From Candidatus Falkowiibacteriota bacterium (lineage in GTDB: Archaea > Iainarchaeota > Iainarchaeia > Iainarchaeales > GCA-2688035), in NCBI GenBank assembly GCA_017610485.1, contig JAFCBY010000043.1, positions 1 to 8,784 on the forward strand: 8,784 nt of DNA, in the 5' to 3' direction. Positions 1-4,596 of this stretch are shown here, piece by piece (within the stretch, counting starts at the first letter, position 1; the number at the start of each line of letters is the position of its first letter). A program made the position numbers and the translations under genes. Below the pieces are notes generated by a model that searched no databases, had not been told where the DNA came from, and was given only the letters and a program-made list of their open reading frames with translations.

Positions 1-676
1 GCCTTATCGGCATGTCAGGCCAAAAGATTTCCTTTACAATCAGCATGTCTTCGTTCCATTTCACTGCCTTGACGGCTATTACGCCGTCAACCATAACGTG
101 CTCTGCCTGGCTAACAACGCCTTCGTCGTTTTTCATTATCAAGGCAATGCACTGCCCTTCCATGTCCTCGAGCTTGAGTGCGATGTGTCCGTTTTTGGTT
201 GTCCACTTTTTGAAGACCATTCCTATGACGTCAACCTTTTTTCCTTTCGGAATAATCTTCAGCCTGCTTATTGGCCTTGGTGACAGGCCCTGCCTTCTTT
301 TGAGAATGCCTGAAAGCAGTTCGAACTTTTTTCTGAAGTAGGTGAGAAAGTCCTTTGTTTTGCCCTCGCTTTTGCTTTGGCCTGTCACCTCCATTTTTGA
401 GATAACCCTCAGCCTTCCCTCATGTTCTTTTGCAAGGGCTTTAAAGCCGGTTCTTTTGACCGAAGCTGGCTTTTCCTCAACCGCCCCCAACTTTGTCTTA
501 AACAGTTTTTTTTGGACGGCTTCCTTGTCTATGATAAAGGTGTTTTCTTCAAGAAGCTGGTCAATTATCTCCCTGAAATTTTCCCTGCCTTTCAGGAGAG
601 ATAGGGCTTTCTCGTCGAGCATTGCCTGCTTCTCGCTTGCATACCTTACGATTTCCTTTGCACTGTCAACCTGCAC
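1..676 (-). CDS. polB: DNA polymerase D small subunit (DP1), N-terminal part, cut by window edge
   Basis: Only the first 225 residues are in the window; the C-terminal part lies beyond base 1. The family is the small subunit of the two-subunit archaeal replicative polymerase PolD, which carries the proofreading 3'-5' exonuclease (calcineurin-like phosphoesterase domain) and binds the large subunit DP2. Visible are a helical N-terminal region (about 1-60), a charged linker, the block LTYFRKKFELLSGILKRR (111-128), then ISRLK and an OB fold (about 145-220) with IGMVFKKWTTKNGHIALKLED and the ending IFWPDMP typical of DP1. The phosphoesterase motifs are not in the window. The start is GTG at 676: an in-frame TGA lies just upstream, and GGGGG at 685-689 sits 8 bases before it. 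It follows the UPF0147 gene by 33 bases, probably in one operon. I recognise the family from the OB block; the exonuclease role is family knowledge. Confidence 0.92.
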   Translation of the reverse strand, partial: MQVDSAKEIVRYASEKQAMLDEKALSLLKGRENFREIIDQLLEENTFIIDKEAVQKKLFKTKLGAVEEKPASVKRTGFKALAKEHEGRLRVISKMEVTGQSKSEGKTKDFLTYFRKKFELLSGILKRRQGLSPRPISRLKIIPKGKKVDVIGMVFKKWTTKNGHIALKLEDMEGQCIALIMKNDEGVVSQAEHVMVDGVIAVKAVKWNEDMLIVKEIFWPDMPIR

Positions 677-709
677 TGGGAATGCCCCCTTTCATTCAGC
701 AAACGCGGA

Positions 710-982
710 CTAGTCTTTTATCTTCTCTTTAATTGCTTCCATTTTGCTGATTATTTCCCAGATGTCAGTTCTTGTGTGGCTTGGAATGTTCAAGTCCTTG
801 CTTATGTCATCCATCATGTAGACGGCAGTGCTCAAATTCTCTATCTTGAGCTCTTTTGCAGAAACCTTTTTTTCAGCCTCTTCTACAATGCTCCTGATAT
901 TCCTTGGAACAGAGTGGTCTGACAAAACGTCCTGCATTATTGCAATCAAATCCTGCAATTCATCCTTCAACTTGTCTGCCAT
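710..982 (-). CDS. UPF0147 family protein
   Basis: A 90-residue, all-helical, soluble archaeal protein of unknown function. The family pattern is clear: SVPRNIR (24-30) followed by an EEAEKKV helix, then STAVYMMDDISKDLNIPSHTRTDIW-type residues (51-75) and a final helix (ISKMEAIKEKI). The two similar halves, each with a short proline-containing turn (VPRN, IPSH), suggest a duplicated helical hairpin; this is inference. The ATG at 982 is chosen because GGTGA (bases 988-992 on the complement) stands five bases upstream and gives the usual family length. A longer reading from TTG at 1021 lacks such support. It is the first gene of a probable operon with polB. No catalytic residues are evident. 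Confidence 0.9.
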   Translation of the reverse strand: MADKLKDELQDLIAIMQDVLSDHSVPRNIRSIVEEAEKKVSAKELKIENLSTAVYMMDDISKDLNIPSHTRTDIWEIISKMEAIKEKIKD

Positions 983-1071
983 GCCCCTCACCTTAAAACC
1001 AGCGCCAAATGGAAAAATCAATTAAAATCCACGTGGACTAAAAGCTATATTAACTAGGGTAAGGAAAAAGA

Positions 1072-1077
1072 TTTAAA
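1072..1077 (-). promoter_or_regulatory. Candidate TATA box for the UPF0147-polB operon
   Basis: The complement reads GCCTTTAAATC here, matching the TTTAAA-type boxes before other genes in this window. A start about 25 bases downstream (near 1048) would leave a leader of about 65 bases before the ATG at 982. A perfect 10-bp palindrome, TCCACGTGGA (1028-1037), lies in that leader. Another AT-rich stretch, TTAATATA near 1045-1052, is an alternative box, so the assignment is tentative. Confidence 0.35.
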
Positions 1078-1087
1078 GGCACTTCTT

Positions 1088-1465
1088 TCAGCCCATAATC
1101 GATTCAATAACCTCGTCCAATGTCAGCTTGAGCTCAGGCCTCCCAACCTGCTCAAGCCAGGAGTTCAATTCTATTTGCTGCGTTTTCATGAGTTTCAGTT
1201 TGTTATCCCTAAAGAATGCTTTTCTTTCAGAAAGGTCTGGAAGCACTTTTTTATAACTGTCATGAAATACTCCCCCGGTTTCCATAATTTCGGTAAAGGG
1301 ATTTCTGGCCCTGTCAAGGTACTCTACTTTATTTACATTGTGCATTATCCTGGCAATTTTTTGTTGGAAATTCAAGGGTTTTGACCGTCTGGTTTTAGGC
1401 GTCCCCTCCTTTCCTGCCCTTGACAGTAATCCCCTTATCGCCGGCTTATCTGGTTTCTTGTACAC
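1088..1465 (-). CDS. Hypothetical protein, 125 residues
   Basis: I do not recognise this protein. It is basic at the N terminus (KKPDKPAIRGLLSRAGKEGTP, with TRRSK after it), has a central segment with NVNKVEYLDRARNPFTE, and ends in an acidic helix (LTLDEVIESIMG). It has no membrane segment or signal peptide and looks soluble. The first possible start is GTG at 1465, with no strong ribosome binding site; an internal ATG at residue 41 is the alternative. It is last in a minus-strand run after the DUF3368 toxin, 33 bases behind it. The frame upstream of the GTG stays open back to the toxin's own TGA, so the two genes share a frame. It may be a passenger of the toxin-antitoxin module or an independent gene. 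Its amino-acid composition looks protein-like, but homologues would be needed to confirm it. Confidence 0.55.
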   Translation of the reverse strand: MYKKPDKPAIRGLLSRAGKEGTPKTRRSKPLNFQQKIARIMHNVNKVEYLDRARNPFTEIMETGGVFHDSYKKVLPDLSERKAFFRDNKLKLMKTQQIELNSWLEQVGRPELKLTLDEVIESIMG

Positions 1466-1498
1466 AGATATTTTCTCGTTGCTGCGCCTTTTTTTTAA

Positions 1499-2014
1499 TC
1501 ACTCAATCCCTCTTTCCCAAGCAATTTTCCTGGCTTCCTTTATTGCCTGCAGGTAAACCTCTTGGTCCATCCTAAAGCCAACATCAATAAGTCTTTCCAT
1601 GCATTCGATAAATTCGTCAAAGGAAATTGTCTTTTGCTTCAGGGCCTTTAACAGCACAAAGAGCGTTCCCCTCGGTCTTAATCCAAATGCCTTGGCTGCA
1701 ATTCTTGCGTGGGTCTGGTCTAACAAAATAGGTGCTTTTAAGTCAAGGCTTAGGGATATTCCCTCTGCTTCACCCCTGTCAATTCCAAACTCTTCCAACC
1801 CAGGTTTGACAGCGATTCCCTTGACCTCAATCCAGCCTCCCTCGATTGCCTGCTCAACCAGCAGGGCATCAACATGCTTTCCCTTTTTTCCTTGGACAAC
1901 AACCTCTTCAAAAACAGCGTTTGGGATGGCAACCTTTTTGAAAAAGGCTTTAAGCAGCGAGAGCCTGTTTAGTTTCCCCAAATAGATTAGGACAGTTGAA
2001 TTGCTTACAATCAT
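1499..2014 (-). CDS. DUF3368 PIN-domain protein, probable toxin
   Basis: A 171-residue predicted PIN-fold ribonuclease of the DUF3368 type, expected to cleave RNA with a metal held by acidic residues and to be silenced by its partner antitoxin. The family signature is seen throughout: IVSNSTVLIYLGKLNRLSLL (2-21), IPNAVFEEVV (30-39), DRGEAEGISLSL (79-90), ILLDQTHARIAAKAFGL (96-112), RGTLFVLLKALK (115-126), and a C-terminal LIDVGFRMDQEVY stretch. The likely acidic site residues are E82, E84 and D99. Position 5 is Asn where classical PIN proteins have Asp; I recall Asn as frequent in DUF3368, so activity is plausible but not shown. Its ATG overlaps the antitoxin stop as ATGA, which implies coupled translation, and GAGG lies about eight bases upstream inside the antitoxin gene. 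Confidence 0.87.
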   Translation of the reverse strand: MIVSNSTVLIYLGKLNRLSLLKAFFKKVAIPNAVFEEVVVQGKKGKHVDALLVEQAIEGGWIEVKGIAVKPGLEEFGIDRGEAEGISLSLDLKAPILLDQTHARIAAKAFGLRPRGTLFVLLKALKQKTISFDEFIECMERLIDVGFRMDQEVYLQAIKEARKIAWERGIE

Positions 2015-2313
2015 CTAAGTGCCTCTTTGAGGTCCTCTCGCAGTTCCCTGATAGTGTACTGGAAGGGAATCCCCTTAGCTGAAGCCAAAGCAAGCGCGTC
2101 TCTCAATCCCAGGCCAGTTAGCTCTGCCACTTTCCCGATCGTAATCTTTCCTTCCTTGTATTGCTGCAAAGCCCTCTCAATCTTTCTGTCCAAAAGGGCC
2201 TTGCCCAAAAGCCTCCTGACAACAGCAGACCTGTCCAAACGCTCTTCCTTTCCGATTGCCCTAATTTCCGCAGCATCCCTGTCATCAATCCTTGTGGTAA
2301 TTGTTTCGCCCAT
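2011..2313 (-). CDS. RHH plus UPF0175 antitoxin
   Basis: A 100-residue DNA-binding antitoxin paired with the DUF3368 toxin. Residues 4-38 (TITTRIDDRDAAEIRAIGK, then LDRSAVVRRLLGKAL) look like a ribbon-helix-helix: a short basic strand, a helix, and the SAVVRRLL second helix. Residues 50-82 (QYKEGKITIGKVAELTGLGL, then RDALALASAKGI) are the helix-turn-helix typical of UPF0175, followed by YTIRELREDLKEAL, which probably contacts the toxin. The start at 2313 is set by a strong GGAGGT (2319-2324 on the complement) five bases upstream; a longer in-frame reading to 2352 has no such site and runs through the repeats. It overlaps the toxin by four bases. The UPF0175/DUF3368 pairing is a known module type. 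Autoregulation through the repeats at 2325-2350 is inferred. Confidence 0.87.
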   Translation of the reverse strand: MGETITTRIDDRDAAEIRAIGKEERLDRSAVVRRLLGKALLDRKIERALQQYKEGKITIGKVAELTGLGLRDALALASAKGIPFQYTIRELREDLKEALR

Positions 2314-2324
2314 AACAAACCTCC

Positions 2325-2350
2325 GTATTAAATCATCATGTATTAAATAC
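2325..2350 (-). promoter_or_regulatory. Repeated GTATTAAAT boxes, candidate antitoxin operator
   Basis: GTATTAAAT occurs at 2325-2333 and again at 2340-2348, 15 bp apart. The second copy extends to a perfect inverted repeat around one central base: GTATT at 2340-2344, A, AATAC at 2346-2350. The first copy abuts the GGAGGT ribosome binding site of the antitoxin. The position between a TATA-like box and the start codon fits repression by the RHH antitoxin. The distal repeat overlaps the last codons of the NOG1-like gene. Confidence 0.5.
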
Positions 2351-3368
2351 AATATGATTGCATACTATTTTTAAAGGTTTTTGCGTTGTCTTCTTTCCCA
2401 AGTACTTTCACAACCTCTTCCTTTAGGGCCGACTCAACGCCCTTTCCCTCAATTAATGCTTTTCCCAGGGCCTTTTTTGCCTTTTCCATTTCCTCTTCCG
2501 AGGCAATGTCTGCCTTGTTCACCACTGCAAGGACAGGAACCCCGAATTCCGCTTTGGCCTCTTCCATTAGCTTAACCTGCTTTTCCAGGGGGAAGCCGCA
2601 CTGGCTTGTCGGGTCAACCACAAAGACAATTGCGTTTGCCAAATGCTTCAATGCGGCAATGCCCTTGTTTTCAATCTTGTTCCTTTTTCCCAAGGGCTTG
2701 TCAAGCAGGCCAGGGGTATCAATTAACTGAAACTTCAAATAATTATGTATAAGATATCCTATCTGGAGCTTTTGCGTTGTAAAGGCATAGCTTGCGATCT
2801 GCGGCTCGCTGCTTGTCAGCCTTCCCAGAATGGTTGATTTGCCTGTGTTTGGGTAACCCGCAATGATTGCTGTTGGCATCTCGTACTTTATTTTTGGCAG
2901 TTCCCTCAGCTTCCTTGCAGCCCTGTTGTAGTTTTCTATGTTTTTGTCGAGCTTTTTTACAAGGCTCCCGAGCCTGCCGTAGAACTGCTTTACTATGCCT
3001 TGGGCCTTGTGCCCTTCCCCTTTTTTGAGGGCCTTTACAAGTCCGATATGCTTGCCTTTGAGCTTTATTGCAAGGTTTTTTGTGGCCCTGAAGTGGCCAA
3101 GTGCTTTAAGGGTTTGGTCAAGGTCAATTGTTTCCGCAACCAGCTCTTGGTAGAAGGGGTTCATTTCCTTCATTTTTGGGAATTCCTCGCCTGTCTTTTT
3201 AAGCAGGCCTGCCACATAGTTTGCGCTTACCTCTATTCTCTTAATGCTCTTGCTTTTCTCGTTCTTCAAATGGGCCCGCAGCCTCTTCATTTGGCTTGCT
3301 TCCTTCCTTGCCCTGCGAAATGCTATGTCCAAAAGATCCTTGCTCTTTGGAAGTGTCCCAAGATTCAT
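2343..3368 (-). CDS. NOG1-family GTPase
   Basis: A 341-residue GTPase of the archaeal NOG1 (COG1084) type, linked by family to assembly of the large ribosomal subunit. The N-terminal 160 residues form a charged helical bundle that begins with the NOG1-like DLLDIAFRRARK (11-22). The G domain follows: G1 GYPNTGKST (171-179), the NOG1-type FTTQKLQIGYL segment with the G2 Thr (196-206), G3 DTPG (217-220) with LLDKPLGKRNKIE after it, and G4 NKAD (284-287). The typical archaeal member is about this long, so it looks complete. The ATG at 3368 is supported by GGCGA four bases upstream, the same layout as the GGTGAGGAA before the GNAT-like gene. It starts 13 bp after the RelE toxin stop, with no visible promoter between, so co-transcription is likely. 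The last dozen codons (KTFKNSMQSYCI) lie over the next module's promoter and may be a lineage-specific tail. Confidence 0.93.
   Translation of the reverse strand: MNLGTLPKSKDLLDIAFRRARKEASQMKRLRAHLKNEKSKSIKRIEVSANYVAGLLKKTGEEFPKMKEMNPFYQELVAETIDLDQTLKALGHFRATKNLAIKLKGKHIGLVKALKKGEGHKAQGIVKQFYGRLGSLVKKLDKNIENYNRAARKLRELPKIKYEMPTAIIAGYPNTGKSTILGRLTSSEPQIASYAFTTQKLQIGYLIHNYLKFQLIDTPGLLDKPLGKRNKIENKGIAALKHLANAIVFVVDPTSQCGFPLEKQVKLMEEAKAEFGVPVLAVVNKADIASEEEMEKAKKALGKALIEGKGVESALKEEVVKVLGKEDNAKTFKNSMQSYCI
2366..2375 (-). promoter_or_regulatory. Candidate TATA box of the UPF0175/DUF3368 module
   Basis: The complement reads TTTAAAAATA, preceded by CC. A start about 25 bases downstream would fall near 2345, within the repeats, giving a leader of about 30 bases that contains GGAGGT. 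The box lies inside the 3' end of the NOG1-like gene, so the module may be transcribed both from here and by read-through. Confidence 0.5.
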
Positions 3369-3381
3369 TTCCTCGCCTTTT

Positions 3382-3639
3382 TCAAACGTTCTTGTAAAAA
3401 TTCTTCCTGTGCCTTACCTTTCTTATAAACAACTTTTTTGTTGCTGGAAACTTTTCAATCAAGATTCTGTAGTGGCCAACCCTGTGCTTGAAATATCCTG
3501 TTCCCTTGACCTTTTCTAGGAAAATTGTGTCCTGTGATGCAAGCCAGCCGGCCTTGTCAACTATTCTTGATGCAGTTTTCTTGTCAAGAAGCTTGAGGTC
3601 TTTTTTTGACCTGTTTGACCAAATCACTTGGAATGCCAT
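3382..3639 (-). CDS. RelE/ParE-family toxin
   Basis: An 85-residue basic protein of the RelE/ParE fold, most like RelE-type mRNA interferases that cut mRNA in the ribosomal A site. Visible are the N-terminal strand FQVIWSNRSKKDLKLLDKK (3-21), the core LEKVKGTGYFKHRVGHYRIL (41-60) and the C-terminal IRKVRHRKNFYKNV. By family knowledge, R53 and R58 in the RVGHYR block and R76/R78 in VRHRKNFY are candidate RNA-binding or catalytic positions. Its ATG abuts the antitoxin TGA as TGAATG, so translation is coupled. The stop lies 13 bp before the NOG1-like GTPase. A ParE-like gyrase target cannot be excluded from sequence, but the Arg/Lys/His-rich C-terminus favours RelE. Confidence 0.9.
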   Translation of the reverse strand: MAFQVIWSNRSKKDLKLLDKKTASRIVDKAGWLASQDTIFLEKVKGTGYFKHRVGHYRILIEKFPATKKLFIRKVRHRKNFYKNV

Positions 3640-3885
3640 TCAAAGACCCAGTTCTTTCTTCAATTGCTTGCTGGTGCAAACCCTGCCATTCTTTAGGTCT
3701 TCTGTGGACTCCTTTATTCCTGCAAGTGTTTCCTCGCTTAATTCTAGTTCGGATTCCTCCTCTTCTTTGGCTAGGTCAACCAGTCTGTCAATTACATCCT
3801 CATAAGTTTCCCTTGAGTGTTCTTTAAAAGCGTCAAGGTCGCGCTTTAATTTGTTCGAAACCTGAATTGTGGTAGTAGAACCCAT
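3640..3885 (-). CDS. Ribbon-helix-helix-like antitoxin for the RelE toxin
   Basis: An 81-residue acidic protein. The N-terminal STTTIQVSNKLKRDLDAFKE (3-22) plus the ETYEDVIDRLVDLAKEE helix has the strand-helix-helix form of small archaeal antitoxins. A very acidic stretch (EEEESELELSEE) and a C-terminal segment (LKNGRVCTSKQLKKELGL) follow; the latter probably wraps the toxin. Family: VapB/RelB-like RHH proteins; I cannot name the exact one. The ATG at 3885 is supported by GGTGA (3891-3895 on the complement) five bases upstream; the GTG at 3894 would overlap that site. It is first in an operon with relE and probably the NOG1-like gene. Autorepression through the inverted repeat over its start region is inferred. 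Confidence 0.85.
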   Translation of the reverse strand: MGSTTTIQVSNKLKRDLDAFKEHSRETYEDVIDRLVDLAKEEEESELELSEETLAGIKESTEDLKNGRVCTSKQLKKELGL

Positions 3886-3910
3886 TATAATCACCTATAG
3901 GGTGTTATAA
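3885..3910 (-). promoter_or_regulatory. Inverted repeat over antitoxin start, candidate operator
   Basis: Symmetric elements surround a central TATA (3896-3899): TTATAA at 3885-3890 and 3905-3910 as outer arms, CACC at 3892-3895 and GGTG at 3901-3904 as inner arms. The spacer base differs in position between the arms, so the symmetry is slightly offset. The element covers the ribosome binding site and touches the start codon; binding there would block both initiation and translation. Confidence 0.55.
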
Positions 3911-3915
3911 CAAAA

Positions 3916-3926
3916 TATATTTAAAT
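3916..3926 (-). promoter_or_regulatory. TATA box of the RelE module
   Basis: The complement reads ATTTAAATATA. A start about 25 bases downstream would fall near 3895, giving a very short leader before the ATG at 3885 and placing the start point inside the inverted repeat. This is the best-looking box on the minus strand. Confidence 0.6.
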
Positions 3927-3948
3927 GGTTTTGTTGGCTTCTCAAAGT

Positions 3949-4491
3949 TCATTTTTTTTCCCTCTTTCTTTTGCCTGCAATTTTGAGTGTTCCCTCGTAC
4001 ACTGTCTTTTTCACACCATCCTGAAGGTCTACTTTCCTTGTCTTTTTCATGTCAAACCCGAATGTCCTATAGTAATCGGACACGGCCTTTTTGTCTGCCT
4101 CTATTAAAATGTCCAGCCTCTTTCTTCCCGCAAGCTTTATTGCCTCGTTCAGGACTGCCCTGAAGACCATTTCCCCCTTTCTTGCTTTAAGCTCTCTGCC
4201 CTTCTGTACCTTTCTCAGGGACTCTATGAGCAGCTTTCCCTGTTGCGCCCTCATTCTTGCAATTGACCGCAGGTGTGCCTTTTCCCCGCTGAAGGTAAAG
4301 AAGTCCACGAGCCAGATATTGCCGGCTGTGAGCCTGGTTGCCCTTATTGCAAAGACATTTCCCTTAAGGTTGTAGTAAAAGCTTGCGCCCTTGAGCACGT
4401 GCTTTGCCGCAAGCTCCCGGCTCCGTTGCCTTGGAATTCGCCTCAGCTTTCTCTCAGGGTGTGTTACTGTCCTAGGCGGTCTTGCAGGCAT
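3949..4491 (-). CDS. GNAT-like acetyltransferase, divergent, basic
   Basis: A 180-residue basic soluble protein. The C-terminal half resembles GNAT acyltransferases: a helix after KARKGEMVFRAVLNEAIKLA (102-121) in the place of the acetyl-CoA loop, a strand RLDILIEAD (125-133), then AVSDYYRTFGF (136-146), matching the GNAT motif B form (YxxxGF), and a last strand TVYEGTLKI. The pyrophosphate loop (R/QxxGxG/A) is degenerate. The N-terminal 35 residues are rich in Arg and Pro (PARPPRTVTHPERKLRRIPRQ), and the tail ends KRKREKK, which suggests binding to RNA or DNA. The start is the ATG at 4491, with GGTGA (4496-4500 on the complement) four bases upstream, rather than TTG at 4509. It is divergent from secF and upstream of the RelE module, which has its own promoter. 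The substrate is unknown, and the fold assignment is moderate. Confidence 0.6.
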   Translation of the reverse strand: MPARPPRTVTHPERKLRRIPRQRSRELAAKHVLKGASFYYNLKGNVFAIRATRLTAGNIWLVDFFTFSGEKAHLRSIARMRAQQGKLLIESLRKVQKGRELKARKGEMVFRAVLNEAIKLAGRKRLDILIEADKKAVSDYYRTFGFDMKKTRKVDLQDGVKKTVYEGTLKIAGKRKREKK

Positions 4492-4596
4492 TTCCTCACC
4501 TTTTGCCAATCTTTTTAATTGTTTACTAATCTATTGATTATAGCTCTTTTTAAGCTTTTTAAGTAATACTTTGAGGTAGGAAAGAGGGGTTTTTTT
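4492..4596. promoter_or_regulatory. Divergent promoter region with tandem CTTTTTAAG
   Basis: This 105-bp AT-rich gap drives the GNAT-like gene leftward and secF rightward. It holds a perfect tandem duplication of CTTTTTAAG at 4546-4554 and 4555-4563. Rightward, TTTTTAAG in either copy could be the secF box, with a start near 4576-4585 and GAGGGG (4584-4589) as the binding site. Leftward, the complement AATTAAAAAG near 4511-4520 or the repeats themselves could serve. The choice between boxes is not decidable by eye. Confidence 0.5.

Noticed and set aside
12..713. Plus-strand open frames of 109 and 123 residues
   Set aside because: They lie opposite the polB reading frame, which matches DP1 motifs along its whole length; the plus-strand products are Ser/Phe-rich shadows.
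1028..1037. TCCACGTGGA palindrome as a regulator site
   Set aside because: It is perfect but isolated, and 10-bp palindromes are expected by chance; it is mentioned only with the promoter entry.
3000..3519. Plus-strand frames of 142 and 91 residues opposite the GTPase and RelE
   Set aside because: Their Cys/Phe/Leu-rich composition comes from the complement of Lys/Glu-rich genes; the minus-strand motifs are decisive.
1088..4491. The toxin-antitoxin region as an integrated mobile element
   Set aside because: No integrase, transposase, terminal inverted repeats or target duplication seen; the modules alone do not show a mobile element.
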